A stretch of DNA of 64,000 nucleotides from Schlegelella_A sp965246805 (GCA_965246805.1 CBDFFO010000008.1:108052-172051); one strand, 5' to 3'. Shown: positions 34,519-43,872, counted from the stretch's first letter. The notes: generated by a model from the sequence alone, not told the origin. A program made the numbers and translations.

Positions 34519-34893
34519 TTGTATCCCGTCATTCATCTGCACGCGGCGGCGCCGGTCAAGCCTGCCGAAGGCGAGCCGTGCAACGGCTGCGGTGTGTGCT
34601 GCGCGAGCGAGCCCTGCCCGGTCGGCGTGCTCGTGAGCGGCAAGCGTACGGGCGCGTGCAAGGCGCTGGTGTGGGTCGACATCGAGCAGCGCCATCGCTG
34701 CGGCTTGATCCACGAGCCGGCCGCGCACTTGCCGCCACGGCTGCGCCGTTTCGCGCCGACGCTGGCCCGGTTGGCGCCCCGCTACATTGCAGCCGGCATC
34801 GGTTGCGATTGCAGCGACGAGGCCGAGCCCGCACCGATCGACCTGGCTGACTCGTACTTCGCACAGGCCCCGCCCCCGGGCGCCGTGCGCTGA
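34519..34893 (+). CDS. YkgJ-family zinc/iron-chelating cysteine-cluster protein
   Basis: The 124-residue product has the cysteine cluster CNGCGVCCASEPCP near residues 21-34, the hallmark of the YkgJ family, then a later Cys in RHRCGLIHEP and CDC near residue 97. It presumably binds a metal, but its role is unknown. The start is TTG 34519 by frame and length, with no clear ribosome-binding site. A hairpin (ccgcga/tcgcgg) lies just before it and may mark the end of the chemotaxis operon. Confidence 0.75.
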   Translation: MYPVIHLHAAAPVKPAEGEPCNGCGVCCASEPCPVGVLVSGKRTGACKALVWVDIEQRHRCGLIHEPAAHLPPRLRRFAPTLARLAPRYIAAGIGCDCSDEAEPAPIDLADSYFAQAPPPGAVR

Positions 34894-34948
34894 TCGGCAA
34901 CGCACACCATGCCAAGATCCAGGCCACGCATCACCCCGGAGCTCTCGC

Positions 34949-35596
34949 ATGCGCCGACGCCACCTGATCCCGCTGCTCTGCGCGGCCACGCTCTGCCTCG
35001 CGGCGAACCGTGCCGTCGCGGTTGATGCACCCACCGCCCCCGTCTACACGCGTGTCGAAACGCCGCTCGGTGCCTTCGTGATCCGCGTCGACCCGACCCG
35101 GGCACCGATAACGGTGGCCAACTACCTCGCTTATGTCGACAGGCACCTGCTCGACAAGGGCTCGGTCTATCGCATCGTCACGCCGGCGAACCAGCCGCAG
35201 AACAAGGGCTCGATCATCGAGGTGGTGCAGTGGGGCATGAACAATCCCGACGAAGACCCGCCACCGCTGCCGGCCATCGCACACGAGACCACCGCACGCA
35301 CCGGCCTGAAGCATCTCGACGGCACGGTCTCGATGGCGCGCAACGAACCCGGCACCGCCGCGGCCGAGTTCTTCATCTGCATCGGACCACAGCCTTCGCT
35401 CGATTTCGCCGGCACGCGCAACCCCGACGGCCAGGGCTTCGCCGCGTTCGGCCAGGTCGTGGCCGGCATGGACGTGGTGAAGGCGATTTACGCCAGAGGC
35501 CTGCCCAACAACCAGTACCCATTGCCGCCGATCATGGTGCTGAGCGTGCGGCGATTGAGCCCTGACGATGTCAAGGCCTCGACGGCTGCGCGCTAG
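34949..35596 (+). CDS. Secreted cyclophilin-type peptidyl-prolyl isomerase
   Basis: The product probably catalyses proline isomerisation in the periplasm. It has 215 residues, starting at ATG 34949 with GGAG nearby, and a signal peptide (MRRRHLIPLLCAATLCLAANRAVA, shown in part: LIPLLCAATLCLAA) cleaved near residue 24. The cyclophilin domain follows with VETPLGAFVIRVDPTRAPIT, GTVSMARNEPGTAAAEFFI and FAAFGQVVAGMDVV. The typical YxxxxFHR-like stretch reads GSVYRIV, so the catalytic arginine is kept while the phenylalanine is tyrosine. Confidence 0.88.
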   Translation: MRRRHLIPLLCAATLCLAANRAVAVDAPTAPVYTRVETPLGAFVIRVDPTRAPITVANYLAYVDRHLLDKGSVYRIVTPANQPQNKGSIIEVVQWGMNNPDEDPPPLPAIAHETTARTGLKHLDGTVSMARNEPGTAAAEFFICIGPQPSLDFAGTRNPDGQGFAAFGQVVAGMDVVKAIYARGLPNNQYPLPPIMVLSVRRLSPDDVKASTAAR

Positions 35597-35602
35597 CATC
35601 GC

Positions 35603-36367
35603 GTGAGCGAGAGCCCGCACCGCGGCGCCGCGTTCTACGACGACGGAGCGGTGTTCGAGAACTACCGGGCTTTGCGGCGCCAATCGCACAGCGCCAACGA
35701 CACGCTCGACGAACCGATCATCCGCAGCCTGCTGGGCGAGGTCGGCGGTCTGCGGGTGCTCGATCTCGGCTGCGGCGATGCCGGGTTCGGTCTCGCGTTG
35801 CTGAAGGAAGGCGCGTTGTCGTACACCGGTGTCGACGGCTCCGCCAACATGGTCGCGGCGGCGCGCTTGATGCTCGGGCTCGGCTCGGACCCCGATGCGA
35901 AACCCGATCGTCGGATCGTTCATTCGACCCTGGAGGCCTGGATCCCATCGCTCGCCAGCATGGATCTCGCGATCTCGCGACTTGCATTTCACTACGTGGC
36001 CGATCTCGACCCGGTGTTCGAAAACGTCTATCGCGCGCTGACGCCCGGCGGCCGTTTCGTGTTTTCGGTCGAACACCCGGTCGTCACCGCGAGCACGCAG
36101 CCGCTGGTGTGGAGCGGCGTCGGTGACGCGCGCCTCGTCGATCACTATTTCGACACCGGCCCGCGCACCTCGAACTGGCTGGGCGCCGACGTGGTGAAGC
36201 ACCACCGCACGGTCGAAGATCACTTCACGGCGCTGCAGCGCGCGGGCTTCGCCGTCGAGGCCTTGCGCGAATCGAGACCCGAGCGCACGAACTTCGCCGA
36301 CGAGGCGACTTTTCGACGCTATCAACGCGTGCCGGTCTTTCTGTTCATCGCGGCGCGCAAAAGGTGA
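35603..36367 (+). CDS. SAM-dependent methyltransferase
   Basis: The 254-residue product starts at GTG 35603. The class I SAM-binding loop LRVLDLGCGDAGFGLALL lies near residues 49-66, the acidic motif YTGVDGSANMV near 73-83, and the post-motif LAISRLAFHYVADLDPVFEN near 118-137. This is the layout of UbiE/Methyltransf_11-type enzymes acting on small molecules. The substrate is not evident. It is convergent with lolD. Confidence 0.85.
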   Translation: MSESPHRGAAFYDDGAVFENYRALRRQSHSANDTLDEPIIRSLLGEVGGLRVLDLGCGDAGFGLALLKEGALSYTGVDGSANMVAAARLMLGLGSDPDAKPDRRIVHSTLEAWIPSLASMDLAISRLAFHYVADLDPVFENVYRALTPGGRFVFSVEHPVVTASTQPLVWSGVGDARLVDHYFDTGPRTSNWLGADVVKHHRTVEDHFTALQRAGFAVEALRESRPERTNFADEATFRRYQRVPVFLFIAARKR

Positions 36368-36392
36368 CGCGCGCGGGGCAGTCAGCACGCCC

Positions 36393-37169
36393 CTAATCGG
36401 CGAGCCGCCCTTTGACGAGCCGCAACGTGCGATCGCAGCGCGCGGCGAGCGTCTCGTCGTGCGTGACCAGCACGAAGGCCATGTGCCGGCTTTTCGCGAG
36501 CTCGAGCATCAGGCCGAACACGCCCGCCGAGGTGTCCCGGTCGAGGTTGCCAGTGGGTTCGTCGGCGAGCACGCAATCGGGTTCGCCGGCGAGGGCGCGC
36601 GCGATCGCGACCCGCTGGCGTTCGCCGCCCGAGAGCTGCGCCGGCCGATGCCGGACGCGATCGCCCAGACCGACCTGCCCCAGCACCGCTTGCGCCCGCG
36701 CCTGCGCTTCCGCCTTCGCCACGCGGCGGATGCGCAGCGGCATCGCCACGTTGTCGAGCGCGTTGAACTCGGGCAGCAGGTGGTGGAACTGGTAGACGAA
36801 GCCGAGATGTCGATTGCGCCACTCGCCCTGCTCGGCCGCGCCCATGTCCGCGAAATTCCGGCCGGCGAGCAGCACCTCGCCTGCGTTCGGCGCTTCGAGG
36901 CCGCCGAGGAGGTGCAGCAAAGTGCTCTTGCCCGAACCCGATGCGCCGACGATCGCGACCGTTTCGCCGCGCGCGACGTGGAAGTCGACGCCGCGCAGCA
37001 CGTGCACGTCGAGCGCGTCGCTGCCGCTGCCCTCGGTGAACCGCTTGTGCAGACCGGTGGCGTCGATCACGTGGCCGTTGACCGCCGGGTTGTTCGTGCT
37101 CATCGGCGGCGATGCGGTGGCCGGGCCTCTAGGCATCGCGGCGGTCGCGGTGGTCACCGCGTCATTCAT
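36393..37169 (-). CDS. lolD: Lipoprotein-releasing ABC transporter ATPase LolD
   Basis: LolD powers release of outer-membrane lipoproteins from the inner membrane. The 258-residue product has Walker A GASGSGKST near residue 75, the Q loop (YQFHHLLPEFNALDNVAMPL), ABC signature LSGGERQRVAIARAL near 175 and Walker B with DEPTGNLD near 200. An N-terminal extension of about 30 residues precedes the family core, so an internal start is possible. Its ATG overlaps the end of lolC (TATGAATGA). Confidence 0.95.
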   Translation of the reverse strand: MNDAVTTATAAMPRGPATASPPMSTNNPAVNGHVIDATGLHKRFTEGSGSDALDVHVLRGVDFHVARGETVAIVGASGSGKSTLLHLLGGLEAPNAGEVLLAGRNFADMGAAEQGEWRNRHLGFVYQFHHLLPEFNALDNVAMPLRIRRVAKAEAQARAQAVLGQVGLGDRVRHRPAQLSGGERQRVAIARALAGEPDCVLADEPTGNLDRDTSAGVFGLMLELAKSRHMAFVLVTHDETLAARCDRTLRLVKGRLAD

Positions 37170-38418
37170 AGCGCAGCGCCTGCGCCGGTTGCACGCGGCT
37201 CGCGCGCCAGCTCGGGTAGAGCGTCGCGATCAGCGAGAGGATCAGCGAGATCACGACGATCGGGACGATGTCGCCCTGCTGCGGGTCGCTCGGCATCGTG
37301 CTGATGAGGTAGACGCTGCTCGGCAGGAAGGTCATGCCGAGCGCGTGCTCGATGAACGGGACGATGACGTCGATGTGGTAAGCCACGAGCAGGCCGAGCC
37401 CGGCGCCGATCAAGGTGCCCATCACGCCGGAAGCGGCGCCCTGCACGATGAAGATGCGCATGATCGAACGCGGGCTCGCGCCGAGCGTGCGCAGAATCGC
37501 GATGTCGGCGCGCTTGTCGGTCACGGTCATCACGAGCGTCGACACGAGGTTGAACGCGGCCACGGCCACGATGAGCGTGAGGATGATGAACATCAGCCGC
37601 TTCTCGTTGCGCACCGCGGAGAACCAGTTGCGGTTGGTGCTGGTCCAGTCGCGCACGGTGAGGCCCGCGGGCAGGCTGCCTTGCAACTGATCGGCCACTT
37701 CGGGAGCGCGATCGAGGTCTTTCAGACGCAGCTGCACACCGCTCGGCCCTTCGAGGCGGAAGAGCTTCTCGGCGTCTTCAATGTGCACCATCGCGAGCGA
37801 GCTGTCGTACTCGTAATGACCGGCGTCGAAGGTGCCGACGACGCTCATCTGCTTCACGCGCGGCACCACGCCGGCCGGCGTGACCTGCCCGCCCGGCAGC
37901 ACCAGAGTGACCTTGTTGCCGGTCATCACGCCGAGCTGGCGCGCGAGCTCGATGCCGAGAACGATGCCCCACTGCCCCGGCACGAGCCGCGCGAGCGTCG
38001 TGTCCTTCAACTGGGCGGCCAGCGTGGTGACGGTCGCTTCGTCGTTCGGCGAGATGCCACGGACGAGCACGCCGCGCGCCTCGTCGCCACGCGCCATCAG
38101 GGCCTGCACCGCGATGAACGGGGCGGCTCCGACGACTTCCGGGTTGCGGCGCGCGGCATCGGCCGTGGCATGCCAGTCGGCCAGCGCACCGCCGTGGCCG
38201 TCGAACACCTCGACATGCGAGATCACAGAGAGCATGCGGTCGCGCACTTCCTTCTGGAAGCCGTTCATCACCGAGAGCACGATGATCAACGCGGCCACGC
38301 CGAGCGCGATGCCGAGCATCGAGACACCCGAGATGAAGGAGATGAAGCCGTTCCTGCGCCCTGCCCTGCCGGCACGCGTGTAGCGCCAGCCGATCTCGAT
38401 TTCGTAAGGCCATTTCAT
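37162..38418 (-). CDS. lolC: Lipoprotein-releasing system permease LolC/LolE
   Basis: This is the membrane partner of LolD in the LolCDE complex. The 418-residue product has one N-terminal helix (GFISFISGVSMLGIALGVAALI region, residues 24-50), a large periplasmic domain (about 50-270) and three C-terminal helices near 275-405. The motif YLISTMPSDPQQGDIV precedes the last helix pair. Betaproteobacteria often have one LolC/E-type subunit, so C versus E cannot be decided. A -10-like hexamer lies 10 bases before the ATG. Confidence 0.93.
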   Translation of the reverse strand: MKWPYEIEIGWRYTRAGRAGRRNGFISFISGVSMLGIALGVAALIIVLSVMNGFQKEVRDRMLSVISHVEVFDGHGGALADWHATADAARRNPEVVGAAPFIAVQALMARGDEARGVLVRGISPNDEATVTTLAAQLKDTTLARLVPGQWGIVLGIELARQLGVMTGNKVTLVLPGGQVTPAGVVPRVKQMSVVGTFDAGHYEYDSSLAMVHIEDAEKLFRLEGPSGVQLRLKDLDRAPEVADQLQGSLPAGLTVRDWTSTNRNWFSAVRNEKRLMFIILTLIVAVAAFNLVSTLVMTVTDKRADIAILRTLGASPRSIMRIFIVQGAASGVMGTLIGAGLGLLVAYHIDVIVPFIEHALGMTFLPSSVYLISTMPSDPQQGDIVPIVVISLILSLIATLYPSWRASRVQPAQALRYE

Positions 38419-38427
38419 GTGCGACGG

Positions 38428-38433
38428 ATGCTA
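38428..38433 (-). promoter_or_regulatory. -10-like element before lolC
   Basis: TAGCAT on the minus strand ends 10 bases before the lolC ATG, giving a leader of only a few bases. No -35 box is obvious. Confidence 0.3.
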
Positions 38434-38493
38434 CAGGCCAGCGTGTACCTTGGCTTTCCCCCTCTCCTAGACGGAGAGGGAAACGAAGGCCCG

Positions 38494-38499
38494 GATAAT
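38494..38499 (+). promoter_or_regulatory. -10-like element giving a leaderless start
   Basis: GATAAT is followed by CGAGGC and then the ATG at 38506, so the first transcribed base would be the A of the start codon. No ribosome-binding site is present. Confidence 0.45.
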
Positions 38500-38505
38500 C
38501 GAGGC

Positions 38506-39438
38506 ATGCACCTGGTGATTCCTTTCGCGTCGGCGACCTCCGAGGCCGCCGCCCACGTGCTGCGCGACCTGGCGTTGCCGAATCTGGCGCATTTGCTGAC
38601 GATGCTCGAGCCTGGCGCACGCGACACGGCCGACGAATACTCGCTCTCGCCGCCGCACGAGCGCGCCGTGGCCGCCCTGCGGCACTGGCACGGCGGCGAC
38701 GGCCTGTTGCCGTTCGGTGCGCATGCCGCCGCAGCCGATGGCATCGACGTGGGTGACGCCACCTGGGCCACGCTCACGCCTGCGCACTGGCACCTCGGGC
38801 GCGACCATGTCACCTTGATCGACCCCGCGCGACTGCAGCTCGACGAGGCCGAGTCGAAGGCCATCTTGCAGAGCGTGCGCGAGCTGTTCGAGAGCGAGGG
38901 GTTTCGCATCGAGTGGGGTTCGCCGTCGCGCTGGCACGCGTCGCACGCGAAGCTCGAAGGCGTGGCGACGGCGTCGATCGACCGCGTGGTCGGCCGCGAT
39001 GTCGATCTGTGGATGCGCAGTGGCGATTCGTTCATGTCGCTGGTCCGCCGGCTGCAGAGCGAGTGCCAGCTGGTTCTCTATTCGCACCCGGTCAACGAAG
39101 CGCGCGAGGCCCGCGGCGCCCTCAGCGTGAATTCGTTCTGGGTCAGCGGCTGCGGCCGGGCGCAGGCGGTCGCGGGCGCGCCTTTCGATGTCGACCTCAC
39201 GTTGCGCGACCCGCTGCTCGAGGGCGACTGGGTCGCGTGGAGCGACGCGTGGCGCGCGCTCGACGGCGGTGCGCTCGGCGCCTTGCGCGAGGCGCGTTCA
39301 CGGGGCGACGCGGTCGAACTCACGCTGTGCGGCGAGCGCGCGTGGCAATGCCATCGCAGCGCAGGCTCGACGTGGTGGTCGCGTCTGCGCCGGCGCGTGC
39401 GGGCGACGGATGCCATGGCTGCCTTGGAGGCGCTGTGA
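38506..39438 (+). CDS. Conserved protein upstream of recJ, phosphoglycerate-mutase-like by annotation habit
   Basis: The 310-residue product starts at ATG 38506 (MHLVIPFASATSEAAAHVLR). The family is widespread upstream of recJ in Burkholderiales and is commonly labelled as a cofactor-independent phosphoglycerate mutase. I cannot see a phosphatase active site, so I would not rely on that name. Visible features are HWHLGRDHVTLIDP near residue 90 and a C-terminal Trp-rich region. The stop overlaps the recJ start (GTGA), so the two are coupled. Confidence 0.7.
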   Translation: MHLVIPFASATSEAAAHVLRDLALPNLAHLLTMLEPGARDTADEYSLSPPHERAVAALRHWHGGDGLLPFGAHAAAADGIDVGDATWATLTPAHWHLGRDHVTLIDPARLQLDEAESKAILQSVRELFESEGFRIEWGSPSRWHASHAKLEGVATASIDRVVGRDVDLWMRSGDSFMSLVRRLQSECQLVLYSHPVNEAREARGALSVNSFWVSGCGRAQAVAGAPFDVDLTLRDPLLEGDWVAWSDAWRALDGGALGALREARSRGDAVELTLCGERAWQCHRSAGSTWWSRLRRRVRATDAMAALEAL

Positions 39439-41174
39439 CCGTGCCGACTCTGAAGCGCCGCGACGCACCGCCGCGCATCGTGTGGGCCCTCGAGCAGGCA
39501 GGCGTGGCGCCGCTGCTCGCGCGGCTCTTCGCCGGCCGCGGCGTGCGCCACGTCGACGAGCTCGACGACGCGCTCGGCAAGCTGCTCGCCCCTTCGAGCC
39601 TGCACGGGGCCGATGCCGCGGGCCGCCTGCTCGCCGACGCGATCGCGCGCGACCAGCGCATCTGCATCGTCGCCGACTACGACTGCGACGGCGCCACGGC
39701 GTGCGCCGTCGCGTTGCGCGGGCTGGCGTTGCTGGGCGCCAGACCCGCCCACCTCGGCTACGTGGTACCCGACCGCGCGGTGCACGGCTATGGCCTCACG
39801 CCGGCGATCGTCGACCTCGCGATGGCACAGCGCCCGCAGGTGCTGATGACGGTCGACAACGGCATCGCGAGCCTCGAAGGCGTCGCCCATGCGCGCGCGT
39901 CGGGCCTGCAGGTGCTGGTCACCGATCACCACCTGCCGGCGCTCGTCGGCACCGACGTGGTGTTGCCCGACGCGAATGTGATCGTCAACCCGAACCAGCC
40001 GGCGTGCCGGTTCGAAAGCAAGAGCATCGCGGGTGTCGGCGTCGCGTTCTACGTGCTGCTCGCCCTGCGCGGTGAACTGCGCGCGCGCGGCGTGTTCGAT
40101 GCCGCGACGCAACCGCGCCTCGATGCCTTGCTCGACCTCGTCGCGCTCGGCACCGTGGCCGACGTGGTGAAGCTCGACGCCAACAACCGGCGTCTCGTCG
40201 CACAAGGCCTGAAGCGCATGCGCGCCGGCCACCTGCAATCGGGTGTGGCCGCGCTCTTCGCCGCCGCGGGCCGCGATGCGCGACGCGCGAGCGCCGGCGA
40301 TCTGGGTTTCGCGATCGGACCGCGCATCAACGCGGCGGGGCGGCTCTCCGACATGACGCTGGGCATCGAGTGCCTGACCACCGACGACGCGACGCGCGCG
40401 CGAGAACTCGCAACGATGCTCGACGGCATCAACCGCGAGCGCCGCACGATCGAGGGCGGCATGAACGACCAGGCAACCGCGCTGCTCGCGACGCTGCTGC
40501 AGGAGTCGACGACCGAACCCGCGCCGTCGACGCCGCCGGCCATCGCCCTCTTCGACCCGGGCTTTCACGAGGGCGTCGTCGGCATCGTCGCTTCGCGCGT
40601 GAAGGAGCGGCTGAATCGGCCGACCTTCGTGTTCGCTCGCGGGCAAGACGGCCTGCTCAAGGGCTCGGGCCGTTCGATCGCCGGCTTCCACCTGCGCGAC
40701 GCGCTCGACCTCATCAGCAAGCGCCACCCGACGCTGCTGCGCCGATTCGGCGGCCACGCAATGGCGGCGGGTTGCACCCTTGAGGCCGATGGCTTCGAGA
40801 CCTTCGCGTCCGGCCTGCAGCTCGTGGCCAGCGAATGGCTCGACGCCTCAACGCTGACCCGGACCCTGCTCGGCGACGGCCCGCTTGCGGCCGAACACTT
40901 CAACCCCGCCACCGTGCGCTCGCTCGATGCGCAGGTGTGGGGCCAGGCTTTCGAAGCGCCGCTCTTCAACGCCGAAGCCGATGTGCTCTCGCAACGGCTC
41001 GTCGGCGACCGCCACCTGAAGCTCGCGCTGCGCATCGAGGGCGTCGTGCGCGATGCGATCTGGTTCGGTCGCAGCGAGCCGGTGAACGAGCGGCTGCAGG
41101 TCGCGTACCGGCTCGAAATCAACGAGTACAACGGCCAGGAACGGCTGCAGATGGTGATCGAGTCGGCGGTGTGA
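39435..41174 (+). CDS. recJ: Single-stranded-DNA-specific exonuclease RecJ
   Basis: RecJ is the 5'-to-3' single-strand exonuclease used in recombination and mismatch repair. I chose GTG 39435, coupled to the upstream stop. This gives 579 residues, the usual size. DHH-family motifs are intact: VADYDCDGATAC near residue 80, TVDNGIAS near 137, TDHHLPA near 160. The DHHA1 domain has RFGGHAMAAGCTL near 440, and a C-terminal OB-like domain ends LQMVIESAV. A longer frame upstream overlaps the previous gene and is rejected. Confidence 0.95.
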   Translation: MTVPTLKRRDAPPRIVWALEQAGVAPLLARLFAGRGVRHVDELDDALGKLLAPSSLHGADAAGRLLADAIARDQRICIVADYDCDGATACAVALRGLALLGARPAHLGYVVPDRAVHGYGLTPAIVDLAMAQRPQVLMTVDNGIASLEGVAHARASGLQVLVTDHHLPALVGTDVVLPDANVIVNPNQPACRFESKSIAGVGVAFYVLLALRGELRARGVFDAATQPRLDALLDLVALGTVADVVKLDANNRRLVAQGLKRMRAGHLQSGVAALFAAAGRDARRASAGDLGFAIGPRINAAGRLSDMTLGIECLTTDDATRARELATMLDGINRERRTIEGGMNDQATALLATLLQESTTEPAPSTPPAIALFDPGFHEGVVGIVASRVKERLNRPTFVFARGQDGLLKGSGRSIAGFHLRDALDLISKRHPTLLRRFGGHAMAAGCTLEADGFETFASGLQLVASEWLDASTLTRTLLGDGPLAAEHFNPATVRSLDAQVWGQAFEAPLFNAEADVLSQRLVGDRHLKLALRIEGVVRDAIWFGRSEPVNERLQVAYRLEINEYNGQERLQMVIESAV

Positions 41175-41222
41175 AGCGCCGGGCATGCCCCGACGCGCGC
41201 GATGGTCACCGGCCACGCTACC

Positions 41223-41228
41223 TACAAT
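41223..41228 (+). promoter_or_regulatory. -10-like element giving a leaderless start
   Basis: TACAAT followed by CGAACG places GTG 41235 exactly at the seventh base after the hexamer. There is no ribosome-binding site before the GTG. Confidence 0.5.
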
Positions 41229-41234
41229 CGAACG

Positions 41235-42104
41235 GTGGCTGATTCCAAACCCCTGAACGCCGATCTGCACTGCCATTCGGTGGTGTCGGACGGCACGCTC
41301 GAGCCCGAGCAACTCGCGGCGCGCGCGCACGCGAACGGCGTCGATCTCTGGGCCCTGACCGATCACGATGAAGTGGGCGGCCAGCGGCGCGCACGCGCCG
41401 CTGCGCTGGCGCTCGGCATGGGCCACCTGAGCGGTGTCGAGGTCTCGGTCACGTTCGCCGGTGTCACGGTGCACATCGTCGGCCTCGGCTTCGATGCCGA
41501 TGACCCGGCCCTGATCACCGGCCTCGCCGCCACACGCGGCGGCCGCCGCGAACGCGCGCTCGAGATGTCGGCCGGTCTCGCGCAGGCGGGGATCCACGGT
41601 GCCTTCGAGGGCGCGCTCCGTTACGTCGGCAACCCCGAACTCATCTCGCGCACGCACTTCGCGCGTCACCTGGTTGAAACCGGCGTCTGCCGCGACACGC
41701 ACGACGTGTTCGCGCGCTTTCTTGTCGAGGGCAAGCCGGGCTACGTGCCGCACCGCTGGGCCACGTTGCGCGACGCGGTCTCGTGGATCTCGAACGCCGG
41801 CGGCATCGCGGTGATCGCGCACCCGGCGCGCTACAAATTCAGCGCCAACGAGGAGTACGCGCTCTTCAGCGAGTTCAAGGCGCACGGCGGCCGCGGCGTC
41901 GAAGTGGTCACCGGCAGCCACAGCGCCGCCGAAGCGCGGCGCTACGCCGACACCGCCACCGAGTTCGGTCTCCTCGCCTCGCGCGGCAGCGACTTCCACA
42001 GCCCCGACGAAAGCCACACCGACCTCGGCACCTTGCCGCCGTTGCCGCCCGAGCTGCGGCCGGTCTGGGATGCGCTCGCCGACAAGGTCGCCCGGTCGCA
42101 TTAG
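41235..42104 (+). CDS. PHP-domain phosphoesterase (RNase AM / YciV type)
   Basis: The 289-residue product has the PHP metal-binding motifs: ADLHCHSVVSDGTL near residues 9-22, TDHDEVGG near 45, HPARYKF near 195, and ASRGSDFHSPDE near 255. Related proteins act as 5'-3' exoribonuclease RNase AM in E. coli or as nucleoside 3',5'-bisphosphate phosphatase in Chromobacterium. Which applies here is unknown. I prefer GTG 41235 because a TACAAT element sits at leaderless distance. ATG 41202 would add 11 residues upstream of that element. Confidence 0.88.
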   Translation: MADSKPLNADLHCHSVVSDGTLEPEQLAARAHANGVDLWALTDHDEVGGQRRARAAALALGMGHLSGVEVSVTFAGVTVHIVGLGFDADDPALITGLAATRGGRRERALEMSAGLAQAGIHGAFEGALRYVGNPELISRTHFARHLVETGVCRDTHDVFARFLVEGKPGYVPHRWATLRDAVSWISNAGGIAVIAHPARYKFSANEEYALFSEFKAHGGRGVEVVTGSHSAAEARRYADTATEFGLLASRGSDFHSPDESHTDLGTLPPLPPELRPVWDALADKVARSH

Positions 42105-42183
42105 GCTTTTCCGTTCGCGCGGGCTGGGGTCGCGCTGGTTCAGCGCACGCCGGCCGCGCGCTACACGCGAAGTGCCGACCGCA

Positions 42184-42189
42184 GACAAT
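42184..42189 (+). promoter_or_regulatory. -10-like element close to the YciO-family start
   Basis: GACAAT lies nine bases before ATG 42198, leaving at most two untranslated bases. No ribosome-binding site is evident. Confidence 0.35.
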
Positions 42190-42197
42190 CCGAGATC

Positions 42198-42839
42198 ATG
42201 TCTCAATACTTCGAAGTGCATCCGGCCAACCCGCAGCCGCGTCTGTTGAAGCAAGCGGTGCAGATCCTTCACCGCGGCGGCATCGCAGCCATTCCCACCG
42301 ATTCGAGCTACGCGCTGGTCTGCCACCTCGACGACAAATCGGCCGCCGAGAACCTGCGACGCATCCGTGGGGTCGACGACAAGCATCACCTGACGCTGCT
42401 CTGCCGCGACCTCAGCGAACTGGCGAGTTACGCGCGCGTCGACAACCGCCAGTACCGCTTGCTGAAGGTCGGCACCCCGGGTCCTTTCACCTTCATCCTG
42501 GAGGCGACGAAGGAGGTGCCGCGACGCGTCTCGCACCCGTCACGCCGCACGATCGGCTTGCGCGTGCCCGATCACAAGGTCACGCAGTGCCTCCTCGAGA
42601 TGCTCGGCCAGCCGCTGCTCGCGACGACGCTCATCCCGCCCGGTGAAAGCGAGCCGCTGAACGACCCGCAGCAGATCCGCGAGCGCTTCGAGAAAAGCGT
42701 GCAGGCGATCGTCGATGCGGGGGCCTGCCCGATGGAGCCGACCACGGTGATCGACCTGACGAGCGAAGAGCCGACACTGGTGCGCCAGGGCCGCGGCGAC
42801 GCGGCATGGCTCGGTCTCTCGCTGGTGCCGGCGGACTGA
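42198..42839 (+). CDS. YciO/Sua5/YrdC-family protein
   Basis: This family includes threonylcarbamoyl-AMP synthase, used to modify tRNA adenosine 37. The YciO branch is a paralogue of less certain function. The 213-residue product begins MSQYFEVHPANPQPRLLKQA, typical of YciO. It shows AIPTDSSYALVC near residue 32, RGVDDKHHLTLLCRDLSEL near 55-73, GPFTFILEATKEVPRR near 95 and TIGLRVPDHKV near 117. The KxR-like nucleotide-binding residues are partly changed (KHH), as expected for YciO. Confidence 0.88.
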   Translation: MSQYFEVHPANPQPRLLKQAVQILHRGGIAAIPTDSSYALVCHLDDKSAAENLRRIRGVDDKHHLTLLCRDLSELASYARVDNRQYRLLKVGTPGPFTFILEATKEVPRRVSHPSRRTIGLRVPDHKVTQCLLEMLGQPLLATTLIPPGESEPLNDPQQIRERFEKSVQAIVDAGACPMEPTTVIDLTSEEPTLVRQGRGDAAWLGLSLVPAD

Positions 42840-42903
42840 CGCTCGGGCTCGCCGCGCCGATCGCGGCGTGGCGGGCCGCACGCGGCCCGGCCGCCCGTAC
42901 CTG

Positions 42904-43704
42904 TCAGCCGCGCTCGATGCGCGCAATCGCGCTGTGCGCGTGGATCGATTCGAAGTTCTCGATGTCGACCACATAGGCGCCGACGCGTGCATCGGCGTTG
43001 AGCCGCAGCGCCACGTCGCGCACCAGGTCTTCGACGAACTTCGGGTTCTCGTAGGCGTGTTCGGTGACCCACTTCTCGTCGGCACGCTTCAGCATCGACC
43101 AGAGCTCGCTCGATGCGGAATCCTCGGCGAAGCGAACCAGCTCGTGCCACCCGATGTCCTGCAAGAGCTCGACGCGGATCGTCGCGTGCGAGCGCTGGTT
43201 GTGGGCGCCGTATTCGGAGATCTCTTTCGAACACGGGCAGAGCGACTTCACCGGCACCACGACCTCGGCGAACACGCGCGTCCGGCCGGCAAGCGTCTCG
43301 GCCGTCAACCGCCCCTGGTATTCGAGCAGGCTCTCGACGCCCGACACCGGCGCGCGCTTGCGCAGGAAGAACGGGAAGCGCACGTCGATGCGGCCTTCGC
43401 TCGCCTCGAGCGACCGCAGCATCACGGCGATGCCGTCGCGCAATGTGCCCAGGCTCTGCGCTTCGTCCTGCGCCTCGAGCCACGCGACGAAGCGCGACAT
43501 GTGCGTGCCCTTCTGTTCCGCGGGCAGCGCGACGTCGAGGTCCCAGGTGCCGATGGTGCCGGCATCGACCTCGCCGATCCGAAGCGTGAGCGGATAGCGG
43601 ATCGCACGGATGCCGACGCGCTGGATCGCGATGCGGCGATCGTCGCGCGAGCCTTGCGTGTCGGGGATTTGCAGGACGTCGATCAGGTTGCTCACGGGTT
43701 TCAC
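42904..43704 (-). CDS. folE2: GTP cyclohydrolase I type 2 (FolE2)
   Basis: FolE2 converts GTP to dihydroneopterin triphosphate for folate synthesis. The 266-residue product starts at GTG 43704 (reads MKPVSNLIDVLQIPDTQGSR). It carries the family motif SLCPCSKEISEYGAHNQRSH near residues 150-170 with the metal-binding cysteine, and a conserved NPKFVEDLVRDVA near 215. FolE2 uses metals other than zinc and is often Zur-regulated in other bacteria. I saw no Zur-like palindrome upstream. It is convergent with the yciO-type gene. Confidence 0.94.
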   Translation of the reverse strand: MKPVSNLIDVLQIPDTQGSRDDRRIAIQRVGIRAIRYPLTLRIGEVDAGTIGTWDLDVALPAEQKGTHMSRFVAWLEAQDEAQSLGTLRDGIAVMLRSLEASEGRIDVRFPFFLRKRAPVSGVESLLEYQGRLTAETLAGRTRVFAEVVVPVKSLCPCSKEISEYGAHNQRSHATIRVELLQDIGWHELVRFAEDSASSELWSMLKRADEKWVTEHAYENPKFVEDLVRDVALRLNADARVGAYVVDIENFESIHAHSAIARIERG

Positions 43705-43872
43705 TCGACTGTTTACGGATCGCAGGCGGGGCGGCCGATCCGGATGGCCGCTTCGGGTGCAGTCGCCGTGCTGGCGAACGCGGCGGCAAGGATGTCAGCG
43801 CCGCGTTCGCCTTGTGGGCGTAGGGCCTTGGGCCCGTTCACGCGGAAACCGTGCGCGGCGCCGTCGTGCGCT

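Noticed and set aside
34501..34521. GAAAAT before the YkgJ-family TTG as another leaderless promoter
   Set aside because: The A-rich bases are the loop of a perfect ccgcga/tcgcgg hairpin that may end the chemotaxis operon. The promoter reading is too weak to list.
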